Shown one piece after another: positions 1-5,870 of a stretch of DNA of 7,726 bases. The notes below the pieces were generated by a model. It ran no database searches and had not been told where the DNA came from. It saw only the letters and a list, made by a program, of their open reading frames with translations. Origin of the DNA: Gammaproteobacteria bacterium (GTDB lineage: Bacteria > Pseudomonadota > Gammaproteobacteria > Thiohalomonadales > Thiohalomonadaceae); assembly GCA_015232955.1 (NCBI GenBank), contig JADFYS010000092.1:1-7726 (forward strand), written 5' to 3'. Every line of letters starts with the position of its first letter. Position 1 is the stretch's first letter. The position numbers were made by a program, and so were the translations under genes.

Positions 1-1417
1 GGTTTGCAGTAGAGAGGGTGAAGAACCTCTTTTCTGCCCAGAGTGGGAGCTGATCCAGAAGTAGCGGTAAATAGCCAGTCAGTTGATAGACCTCTAGCGC
101 GAATGGTGCTGTCATCCCTGCTGCCTCTGCTTGCAACAGGTGTGGCATTATTGCTTCCAGATGAAGGTTATCTGGTAGTGCAGCCGAGGCCGAGTGAGGG
201 GTGTAACCCTGCTCTGTGGAAGGCGTGGCTAAAGGCCCAGGGGGGGGCTGAGGAGATCTATCGGGCCCCGTCGCGGTCTGAGTTGGGGCTGTGGCCGACG
301 CACTTTTTTTGGTCACCGGCATCTTTTCCCGGTTTTCTGGCTCACTCCTCTGCAGAAGCCATTGGTGAAGATGTAATACGGTTTTATCGCCGTGGGCCTG
401 CCACCACACTCCGCCGCTGACGGTGAACAACAGCAGAAGAGCACCCCAGAAGAGAGGGCGAAAGTGGCTATTGTGGGTGGATGAAGGCTGCAGCCGCTGG
501 GGCGTAATATTCGAGGGAAGTTCTGTCACTACCTCTTGAATCAGGCGTTGGGTCACTTTGCGGGTCTTATAGGCGACCAAGCCATAGAGGCAGCGATCCA
601 TTAACATGTTAATCATTCTTGGATAGCCCGAAGTCTCCCGCGCAATCGCGGCAACTGCTCTGCGCTCAAAGGTGATCTGTCCACTATCGCCGGAACGGGC
701 GAGTTTGAAGTGGATATACTGCTCGGTCTCTTCCGGGGTGTAGGGCTGGAACTCCGCCTTAAGAGCAACTCGATTATTGAGTTGACGCATATCATGATCA
801 CGAAGATGGTGCTCCAGTTCGGTCTGCCCCACCAGAACTATCTGTACCAGTTTGTCTGTGCTGGTCTCAAGGTTGGAGATCTGGCGCACCAGTTCGAGCG
901 AGGCCTTGGATAGGTTCTGGGCGTCATCAATGATGATGACGCAGTTGCCCCCTTCACTGTTTTTGCGCAGCAGAAAGCGGTTGAGGGCGTTTAACTCACC
1001 CTGAACGGTTTTCTCTGTCACCTCTACTTCAAAGTCACGGTTAATCTCATCAAGCAGCTCCACGCCATCGAGTACTGAATTGAGAATTAAGGCAACCTCA
1101 GTGCGTGACTTCTCCAGCATAGGGATTAATCGGCGGGTAAAGGTGCTTTTGCCGAGACCAACATCCCCAAAAAGTACGATGAAGCCGCGGCGCATGGTGA
1201 TGGTGTGTAAGACTTCGGTCAGTAGTGACTCAATGCGAGGTGGCATGTAGAAGTTGGTGGCGTCTGGAACCACAGGGAAGGGGTCACTCTTCAGATTCAG
1301 TAGGGTTAGGTGAGTCACCGGATGGGGGGGAAACGCCTCTTTGGTGGCGGCGGGTACTGGTTGTGACGGAGGGTTCACCTGGATGGCGCTGGGAGGCTCG
1401 GGTCTATCTTTGGTCAT
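1..1417 (-). CDS. ExeA/GspA/MshM-family AAA+ secretion ATPase, partial (3' end beyond window)
   Basis: Reading the minus strand from ATG at 1417 gives 472 residues with no stop up to the window edge, so the C-terminus is missing. Residues 1-36 are a Pro-rich extension. The family's N-terminal 'L..F...PDPFPVVPD..FY' region lies at about 37-60. Walker A is GDVGLGKST (84-92) and Walker B is VIIIDDA (160-166). A sensor-type strand IVLVGQTEL and the typical helical lid ending in GYPRMINMLMDR follow. A probable single transmembrane segment lies at about 321-339 (PLFWGALLLLFTVSGGVWW). After it come a Pro/Thr/Ser/Gln-rich linker and the start of an unrecognised periplasmic domain. Family members energise assembly of type II secretion or MSHA-like pilus machinery, with the ATPase in the cytoplasm and the tail in the periplasm. 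MshM is shorter, while ExeA has a long periplasmic tail, so architecture here is closer to ExeA. The start is the only ATG after an in-frame TGA five codons upstream; no good ribosome binding site is seen. The exact system served is unknown. Confidence 0.88.
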   Translation of the reverse strand, partial: MTKDRPEPPSAIQVNPPSQPVPAATKEAFPPHPVTHLTLLNLKSDPFPVVPDATNFYMPPRIESLLTEVLHTITMRRGFIVLFGDVGLGKSTFTRRLIPMLEKSRTEVALILNSVLDGVELLDEINRDFEVEVTEKTVQGELNALNRFLLRKNSEGGNCVIIIDDAQNLSKASLELVRQISNLETSTDKLVQIVLVGQTELEHHLRDHDMRQLNNRVALKAEFQPYTPEETEQYIHFKLARSGDSGQITFERRAVAAIARETSGYPRMINMLMDRCLYGLVAYKTRKVTQRLIQEVVTELPSNITPQRLQPSSTHNSHFRPLFWGALLLLFTVSGGVWWQAHGDKTVLHLHQWLLQRSEPENREKMPVTKKSASATAPTQTATGPDRSPQPPPGPLATPSTEQGYTPHSASAALPDNLHLEAIMPHLLQAEAAGMTAPFALEVYQLTGYLPLLLDQLPLWAEKRFFTLSTAN

Positions 1418-1508
1418 AAGAGAGCTTCATTGGCAAAAGTGGGCTTCTGAATCGCCGGTTCTGGATAGGATGTGGGGCAATACTCTGTTCGTTTAAATTC
1501 AGTTTCAT
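1404..1508 (-). CDS. 34-residue ORF bridging the TPR gene and the ATPase gene (possible coupling ORF)
   Basis: The ATG at 1508-1506 overlaps the TGA stop of the upstream TPR gene (1507-1505) in an ATGA arrangement. The ORF runs to TAG at 1406-1404, 14 bases inside the start of the ATPase gene. The peptide begins MKLNLNEQSIAPHP and ends PMKLSYDQR; it is basic, has no membrane segment and matches no family I know. The geometry would let ribosomes finishing the TPR gene re-initiate here, stop next to the ATPase ATG at 1417, and re-initiate again. Alternatively it is chance, or marks an old frameshift at the ATPase N-terminus. Neither ATG has a convincing ribosome binding site. This is inference from layout only. 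Confidence 0.3.
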   Translation of the reverse strand: MKLNLNEQSIAPHPIQNRRFRSPLLPMKLSYDQR

Positions 1509-2533
1509 TGGAGGCGTGCGAGTGCAGCGTTCACCCAGTCGTTGCCGGGGTAGAGGGTAGCGAGCCGTTTGAGGCGGCTGTGGGCCTCGCTGATCTGTTG
1601 CTGATGCATCTCAACGATAGACATATTGATATTGGCATCGAGATCGTTTGGTTGCTGCTCGAGGACCAGAGAGAGTAGTTGAGCTGCATGAGCATAATTA
1701 GCGCGTTTAATCTCCCAGAATGCTTCCATCTTAAGGACAAAGGGATCATCAGGGGAGCGAAGTTGCCGGAGTTGTTGCAGTATTTTCTGAATTACCTCCT
1801 CTTTTTCACCCTCACGGATGCTCCGTTTGAGTTGATGGACTAATTGCTGTGAATTACGGGGGGTTGTGGTCTGCGGATCGGAGTCACTCGCTTTTGTGGT
1901 GGGTGGCGCTTTTGGGTTTTGTGGTGATGTCACCACCGTCTTTTGTTGAATACTTATGGCACTGTCTGAGGTTACGATTTGCCGCTGTGTGGGAGTAAGC
2001 TCTTGTTGTTGCGTAGAGTTTATCCTGGCATGGGGCTGGATCTGTTTGACTGCTGCTGAGGCGCTCTCTCTCTCATTCGTTTTTGTTGTTGGGGGTAGGG
2101 TGAAGCTTCTCTCTCTCTTTTGAGCCGCCTCATCGGTTGCGTTGTTTTGCTTGGTTATTACGGCGTTTTGCTGGATCTTTTCGGGGATCGGTTGATCTCC
2201 ATCTGCCACTGTTGGAGCGAGTTGCTTTAGCTGTGGTTGGGGCTGTTGTGGTAGAGGATCTGTCGTTGGTGCAGGCTGGAAGGGGGGGCTCTCTATCCCC
2301 TGGAACGGGGATTGATCTGCTGTAGTCTGGTGGGGTAACTCCTCTCCATTTCCCATGATCCAGTGGCTGAAGACTAGGGCTGTTAGTAACAGCAAGAGAA
2401 CAGCGCCAACTGCGACAACGCCATATTTTTTTTTGAAATCTGAAGCGGGGCGAGAGTCTTTACTGACAAATGGGTTCAGATTGCCATTTTCAGCACTCTC
2501 CAGCTGTTGAAGTGCCTTGTAGAGAAGGCTCAT
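1505..2533 (-). CDS. Single-span membrane protein with C-terminal TPR-like repeats (MshN/GspB-like)
   Basis: 342 residues. The N-terminus MSLLYKALQQLE resembles the short cytoplasmic helix that begins GspB- and MshN-type proteins. A basic stretch (KKKYG, 34-38) precedes one transmembrane segment at about 39-58. Residues 65-225 form a low-complexity linker rich in Pro, Gln, Thr and Ser, typical of periplasm-spanning tethers. Residues 265-342 form two TPR-like helical repeats (about 265-296 and 297-330), ending in NDWVNAALARLQ. In MSHA and type II secretion loci such a protein sits beside the ExeA/MshM ATPase, as here, and is thought to link the inner-membrane ATPase to periplasmic or outer-membrane parts. 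Here it lies upstream of the ATPase gene, the reverse of the Vibrio mshM-mshN order. A run of nine A residues on the coding strand (2434-2426) encodes the KKK before the membrane segment. No clear ribosome binding site precedes the ATG. The family call is fairly safe; the exact role is not. Confidence 0.7.
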   Translation of the reverse strand: MSLLYKALQQLESAENGNLNPFVSKDSRPASDFKKKYGVVAVGAVLLLLLTALVFSHWIMGNGEELPHQTTADQSPFQGIESPPFQPAPTTDPLPQQPQPQLKQLAPTVADGDQPIPEKIQQNAVITKQNNATDEAAQKRERSFTLPPTTKTNERESASAAVKQIQPHARINSTQQQELTPTQRQIVTSDSAISIQQKTVVTSPQNPKAPPTTKASDSDPQTTTPRNSQQLVHQLKRSIREGEKEEVIQKILQQLRQLRSPDDPFVLKMEAFWEIKRANYAHAAQLLSLVLEQQPNDLDANINMSIVEMHQQQISEAHSRLKRLATLYPGNDWVNAALARLQ

Positions 2534-2647
2534 GGGGTTGTTCTATCTGTAAATGGTGAGTTGAGGTAAAGGGGGTCGTGGGTAGCCCGACCCTTCACTT
2601 AATGACGGAGCACTATACCTAAGATACCTGAAAACGCTAGTTCCAGG

Positions 2648-2667
2648 AAGCCGATAAGCGCGACTCT
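2648..2667. repeat. Diverged dispersed repeat, copy A
   Basis: AAGCCGATAAG (2648-2658) followed by CGCGACTCT (2659-2667) recurs at 5680-5704 in the other large intergenic region, where five extra bases (ATAGG) separate the two blocks. The 20 shared bases are unlikely to match by chance, and both copies lie outside genes. This suggests a decayed repeat family. Confidence 0.55.
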
Positions 2668-2690
2668 CGAGCGTTATGAGGTCTTTGGAT

Positions 2691-2733
2691 AGAGTGACTA
2701 TTGATGCGAATTCATACCTTGAATAGCCACTCT
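2691..2733. repeat. Imperfect inverted repeat, 12-base arms
   Basis: AGAGTGACTATT (2691-2702) pairs with AATAGCCACTCT (2722-2733) at 11 of 12 positions, around a 19-base loop. It is directly beside the larger palindromic element and is probably part of the same repeat-rich patch. No T-tract follows on either strand, so a terminator role is not supported. Confidence 0.6.
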
Positions 2734-2748
2734 TCTCGACCCAATCCG

Positions 2749-2887
2749 ATTAAGTTAGTGACTGAGAGGGGATGTCCGCTACCCGATTGACGGGTGTTGA
2801 TGGAATGGACGCCATCGTCAAGCCCCCATGGATGGGTTTACGGCGTCCCGCCAATCGGGTTGCGGACATCCCCACCCTTAACTTAAT
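2749..2887. repeat. Nested palindromic element, about 139 bases (REP/MITE-like)
   Basis: Three nested sets of inverted arms are visible. The outer arms are ATTAAGTTA (2749-2757) and TAACTTAAT (2879-2887), a perfect 9 of 9. The middle arms are 2768-2794 and 2847-2873, pairing at 25 of 27 positions and ending in GGGGATGTCCGC and GCGGACATCCCC. The inner arms are GGACGCC (2807-2813) and GGCGTCC (2842-2848), which overlap the middle arm by two bases. The tip is AAGCCC/GGGTTT around CCATGGAT. Palindromes with a CCATGG-type tip and a GGACGCC/GGCGTCC stem recur between genes in many Gammaproteobacteria. No transposase is present, so it would be non-autonomous if mobile. Transcribed from either strand it would form a long hairpin that could stabilise or end the upstream CorC/HlyC transcript. 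Confidence 0.8.
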
Positions 2888-2894
2888 GACACTG

Positions 2895-2941
2895 CTTCTC
2901 GACTCCCTGAAATCCACGGTTTCCAAGTATCCTGGGTAGTC
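2895..2941. repeat. Hairpin-forming repeat directly 3' of the second CorC/HlyC gene
   Basis: GACTCCC (2901-2907) pairs with GGGTAGTC (2934-2941) with one bulged T, and the enclosed bases form an imperfect inner palindrome (TGAAATCC against GGTTTCCA). It begins 7 bases after the stop codon of the minus-strand gene. No run of T follows on the minus strand, so it is not a classical intrinsic terminator but could protect the 3' end. The left part (2895-2915) matches 5703-5723. Confidence 0.5.
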
Positions 2942-2948
2942 GAACCTT

Positions 2949-4193
2949 TTACCAGGTAATCTTCACCTCTTTCACCGATTGTGCTGAGCTGCGAAGGACG
3001 GTGAGGGTGAACTCCTTTTCGTGGAGGGTGGTCCCTGCTGAGGGGACGGTGTGGGTCTTGTCGAGGATGAGGCCGGCGAGGGTGGCGTAGCTCCCCTGCG
3101 GCAGGTCGATCTCCAGCTGTTGGTTGAGGCGGTCGATCTCAAACCGGGCGCTGACGATGTACTCTTTGTCGCTAAGCCGTTTCAGCCACTGTTCACTCTC
3201 CTCTTTCGGGGTGTCGTCATATTCATCTTCCAGCTCTTCGACCACCTCTTCCATGATATCTTCCATGGTGACGATCCCCTCTGCGCCACCAAACTCATCG
3301 ACGACAATGGCGATGACGCTCCCCTGCTGCCGCAGCTCCCGCAACAGTGCCATAATGCTTTTGGAGGTGGGGACATAAAACGCGGGACGGATGTGCGGGG
3401 TGATCGGGCTTGCATCCTCCTCGCCGAGAAGATCGAGGGTGTGGAGGATGCCGACAATACGATCAATGCGTTGATCATAGACCGGGAGTCGGATGTGGGC
3501 GTGTTGGGCCGAGATCTCTCTCGCTTTTGCGCAGTCTACCCCTTTCTCTATGGCGGATACTTCGATTAGGGGGAGCATCACATCGGCAACGGTGGTTTCA
3601 GAGAAGTTGAACATCCTTTTGATCATCTCTTGTTCGAGGGAGTGGATGTCTCCGCCACTGGTCGGTTTCATCTGGAGCATGGTGACGATCTCTTCGCGCA
3701 GGGTGAAGGGGTTACGGCTCTGTTCGCCCCCTGCAAGGCGGGTGAGCAGGCGGGTGAGCAGGGTGAAGATGAAGAGGATGGGAAAGAAGGCCCAGGAGAA
3801 GAAGCGGAGGATAAAGATGATATAGGGGGTGAAGCTGTCTGCCCGCTGCTGAAAGATGCTCTTGGGAACAATTTCACCAAAGATCCAGATGAGGGGGGCG
3901 GCAAAGATGACCGCCAGCCAGCTGCCGTTGTCGCCGAAAAGGTGGATCATCAGGGCGGTGGTCATGGTGGTGTTGGTGACGACGGAGATGTTGGTGCCGA
4001 CCAGGGTGGTGGAGAGGAGCCATTCCGGTTTTTCGAGCATCTTGAGTGCGAGTTTGGCGCCAGCGGAGCCCTTGGCCGCTTTGTGGCGGAGTTTGATCTG
4101 ATCTGCGCTGATTACACCAATCTCCGAGCCGGAGAAGAACGCCTCTAGCAGAAGACAGAGAAGTATGATGAGAAGTGTGGTGACGATATCCAT
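2949..4193 (-). CDS. DUF21/CBS-pair/CorC_HlyC membrane protein (CorB/CNNM-like), second of the pair
   Basis: 414 residues, full length for the family. The DUF21 membrane domain (about 1-180) has transmembrane segments near 4-25, 58-85, 92-112 and 122-150, with the conserved SGSEIG (21-26) and GEIVPKS (106-112) motifs. Two CBS motifs follow (about 200-258 and 268-322), including LPVYDQRIDRIVGILH and VVDEFGGAEGIVTMEDIMEEVVEE. A CorC_HlyC domain lies at about 336-414. Relatives are called hemolysin-like or CorB/CorC proteins, and the bacterial CNNM-like members transport or regulate Mg2+ at the inner membrane, with the CBS pair binding nucleotide. No hemolytic role should be assumed. It starts 5 bases after the stop of its paralogue without a clear ribosome binding site, so translation is probably coupled. 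The C-terminus ends KEVKITW without the acidic tail of its partner. Confidence 0.92.
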   Translation of the reverse strand: MDIVTTLLIILLCLLLEAFFSGSEIGVISADQIKLRHKAAKGSAGAKLALKMLEKPEWLLSTTLVGTNISVVTNTTMTTALMIHLFGDNGSWLAVIFAAPLIWIFGEIVPKSIFQQRADSFTPYIIFILRFFSWAFFPILFIFTLLTRLLTRLAGGEQSRNPFTLREEIVTMLQMKPTSGGDIHSLEQEMIKRMFNFSETTVADVMLPLIEVSAIEKGVDCAKAREISAQHAHIRLPVYDQRIDRIVGILHTLDLLGEEDASPITPHIRPAFYVPTSKSIMALLRELRQQGSVIAIVVDEFGGAEGIVTMEDIMEEVVEELEDEYDDTPKEESEQWLKRLSDKEYIVSARFEIDRLNQQLEIDLPQGSYATLAGLILDKTHTVPSAGTTLHEKEFTLTVLRSSAQSVKEVKITW

Positions 4194-4198
4194 GGTGA

Positions 4199-5563
4199 TT
4201 AGACTTTTTGGTTGGTTTCAGGAGGGTGGTCGCCGTCTGTTTCGGGGAGGGTGCGCTCTTCGGCAGGGTGGTTCGCCTCCTCTTTTGTCTCGCTGTCGGG
4301 GTCACCGACGATCACCTCCAGCTCTTCAATGCGGTTTTTTTCTACCCGGGTGACGCGAAAGGTGAAGTTATGGATGCGGGTTGTGGCGCCCTCTTCTGGT
4401 AGCTCTCCAAAGTTGTGGAGCACAACCCCACCGATAGTGCTCATCTCTTCATCCTCAAGGTTGCTGGCAAAGCTGTGGTTAAACTCTTCCAGTGGCATTA
4501 GACCATGGGTGATGTATCTTCCTTCACTGATCTCTTGTGTGAGGTACTGCTCCTGACTGTCGGAGGGGCTGGGGATGTCACCAAAGATACATTCGAGAAT
4601 ATCCTCCATTGTGATGAGTCCGGTGACACCACCATATTCGTCTACGGTTAGGGCAAAGGATCGGTGCTGCTCGCGAAAGTTATCGAACAGTTCCAGCGCC
4701 GGTTTGCTCTCTGGAACAAAGTAGGGGGTGCGCAGCAGTTTGAGCAGGCTGCTGTTGTTGCTTTCGAGTCGGCTGAAGTCGGCGTTAATCAGATCGCGTG
4801 CGTGGAGGATGCCGATAATCTCATCACGGTGTTTGCGATACACCGGGTAGCGTGACTGGCGAGTCTCTTTCAGAACGGTGAGCACTTCGTTGAGAGAGAT
4901 CTCTTCCGGGAGAAAGGTGATCTCGGCGCGGGGGGTGATGAGATCGGAGAGCTTTTTGTCCCCCAGCTCAAAGATTTTGTCGATAAAACGGGCCTCGTGG
5001 CGATCCAGTGCCCCCTTTCCAACGGCATCGTGGGCGAGGGTGCGAACCATGTCTGAGGTGATGATGTTGGCAGAGGAGCGCTCCCGACCGACGATGAGGG
5101 TGGTGAAAAAGTCGGAGATCATCCGTATCAGCCAGCGCAGGGGGGTGATGAGTTGGGCAAAAAAATTGATGGGCCGGCTCTCAACCGTGGCGAAGGCGAT
5201 ATTGTTGCGAATGGCGAGTGTCTTGGGGGTGATTTCGCCAAAGAGGAGAAGAATCGGAACCATGATGATCAGGTTCAACCATTTGTTTTCATTACCGAAG
5301 AGTTCTATCACCATCGCAGCCGAGATGACAGAGGCGGCAACATTGACAAATTCGTTGCCGATAAGAATGGTGACGATCAGGCGTCGCGGCTCGCTTAGCA
5401 TACGCTCAATCAGTTCGAGGCGGGGGTTACCGCTGCGCCGCATCTGTTCGATGTGGATGGTGTTCAGCGAGAACATCGCGGTCTCCGAACTGGAGAAAAA
5501 TCCAGAGAGGAGGAGGAGTATCACAAACAAGATAAGCTCAATCCAAAGCGTCAGATCCATCAT
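4199..5563 (-). CDS. DUF21/CBS-pair/CorC_HlyC membrane protein (CorB/CNNM-like), first of the pair
   Basis: 454 residues. The DUF21 domain (about 1-185) has membrane segments near 7-27, 62-89, 95-117 and 130-157, with SGFFSSSETA (20-29) and GEITPKT (109-115). CBS motifs lie at about 203-262 (RYPVYRKHRDEIIGILHARDL) and 275-330 (LTVDEYGGVTGLITMEDILE). The CorC_HlyC domain spans about 340-420. A hydrophilic acidic and Pro-rich tail (about 421-454) is absent from the neighbour. The role expected from the family is divalent-cation (Mg2+/Co2+) transport or its control at the inner membrane. Two ATGs are adjacent (5563 and 5560); a weak GGA lies six to eight bases upstream, so either could be used. 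It is the promoter-proximal gene of a two-gene operon with the paralogue at 2949-4193. The two differ in sequence throughout, which points to an old duplication and possibly a heteromeric partner. Confidence 0.92.
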   Translation of the reverse strand: MMDLTLWIELILFVILLLLSGFFSSSETAMFSLNTIHIEQMRRSGNPRLELIERMLSEPRRLIVTILIGNEFVNVAASVISAAMVIELFGNENKWLNLIIMVPILLLFGEITPKTLAIRNNIAFATVESRPINFFAQLITPLRWLIRMISDFFTTLIVGRERSSANIITSDMVRTLAHDAVGKGALDRHEARFIDKIFELGDKKLSDLITPRAEITFLPEEISLNEVLTVLKETRQSRYPVYRKHRDEIIGILHARDLINADFSRLESNNSSLLKLLRTPYFVPESKPALELFDNFREQHRSFALTVDEYGGVTGLITMEDILECIFGDIPSPSDSQEQYLTQEISEGRYITHGLMPLEEFNHSFASNLEDEEMSTIGGVVLHNFGELPEEGATTRIHNFTFRVTRVEKNRIEELEVIVGDPDSETKEEANHPAEERTLPETDGDHPPETNQKV

Positions 5564-5679
5564 TTTTTCCGAGGGTGGTTAATCGTGCTCTGATTCTACC
5601 GCAATTTATTACAGATTTATTTCAATAAAATGAATTTTTTGTGGATCTGAGCGCAGATGGTGTGGTTGCTGCCTCCTGA

Positions 5680-5723
5680 AAGCCGATAAGATAGGCGCGA
5701 CTCTTCTCGGGAGTCTGAAATCC
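5680..5723. repeat. Diverged dispersed repeat, copy B, with a small hairpin
   Basis: AAGCCGATAAG (5680-5690) and CGCGACTCT (5696-5704) match 2648-2667. CTTCTC (5703-5708) and TGAAATCC (5716-5723) match the flanks of 2895-2915. GACTC (5699-5703) and GAGTC (5711-5715) form a 5-bp stem around TTCTCGG. The element therefore joins pieces that are separate in the 2534-2948 region, which suggests a common ancestral repeat. Confidence 0.5.
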
Positions 5724-5739
5724 GGTGTTGCTAACGGTG

Positions 5740-5768
5740 TTGGGAATTGCTATCGGGTAGTGTATAGT
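5740..5768 (+). promoter_or_regulatory. Putative sigma-70 promoter for wecA
   Basis: TTGGGA (5740-5745; 4 of 6 to TTGACA) and TATAGT (5763-5768; 5 of 6 to TATAAT) are separated by 17 bases. Transcription would start near 5775, giving a leader of about 95 bases before the wecA ATG. It is the best-scoring promoter I can find by eye upstream of the plus-strand genes. Confidence 0.5.
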
Positions 5769-5788
5769 TCCTGCTTTCGAAACCGCTC

Positions 5789-5848
5789 ATGTCAGAGGTG
5801 AATGCCCTGTGGGATTTTATCTGTATTTTTGGTGCCGTAGCAGTGTAA
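5789..5848 (+). CDS. 19-residue leader ORF upstream of wecA (doubtful)
   Basis: ATG at 5789 opens a 19-codon frame ending TAA at 5846-5848, with the peptide MSEVNALWDFICIFGAVAV. It lies wholly inside the leader expected from the promoter at 5740-5768 and ends 22 bases before the wecA start. It has no ribosome binding site that I can see and no run of regulatory codons, so it may be chance. Confidence 0.2.
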   Translation: MSEVNALWDFICIFGAVAV

Positions 5849-5870
5849 CATTAGGTTTTTTATAGAGAAA

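Larger units (their letters stand above)
2534..2948. other. 415-base intergenic region filled with inverted and diverged repeats
   Basis: This gap lies between the second CorC/HlyC gene and the TPR gene, both on the minus strand. I see no credible coding sequence. It holds a hairpin (2691-2733), a nested palindromic element (2749-2887), a hairpin just after the CorC/HlyC stop (2901-2941), and a 16-base direct repeat, CCCTT[C/A]ACTTAATGAC, at 2591-2606 and 2875-2890 (15 of 16 identical). The TPR gene's promoter should lie within 2534-2650 on the minus strand. A -10-like TATAGT occurs at 2617-2612 (minus), but no matching -35 is found at a normal distance. Confidence 0.75.
5564..5870. other. 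Divergent intergenic region (307 bases) between the CorC/HlyC operon and wecA
   Basis: The left part (about 5600-5640) is very AT-rich and probably holds the minus-strand promoter of the CorC/HlyC operon. I can see a TAGAAT -10-like box (5598-5593, minus) but its nearest TTGAAA is 21 bases away, so I do not call a promoter. The middle (5680-5723) holds diverged repeat copies. The right part holds the probable wecA promoter and a short leader ORF. The 8-base direct repeat CGGTGTTG lies at 5723-5730 and 5735-5742, separated by CTAA. Confidence 0.6.

Noticed and set aside
43..420. Plus-strand 125-residue open frame at the left end
   Set aside because: It lies antisense to the Pro/Thr-rich linker and tail of the ExeA-like gene, which is clearly coding on the minus strand; the plus translation shows no family features.
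3630..4148. Long plus-strand open frames (such as 3051-3569, 3630-4148 and 4878-5582) under the CorC/HlyC genes
   Set aside because: They are antisense shadows of two unmistakable minus-strand genes and have low-complexity Gly/Asp/Glu or Arg/Ser composition.
5831..5848. Possible second ops-like site in the wecA leader (GGTGCCGTAGCAGTGT)
   Set aside because: It shares only the GTAGC core; the GGCGG part of ops is not kept, so the likeness is probably chance.
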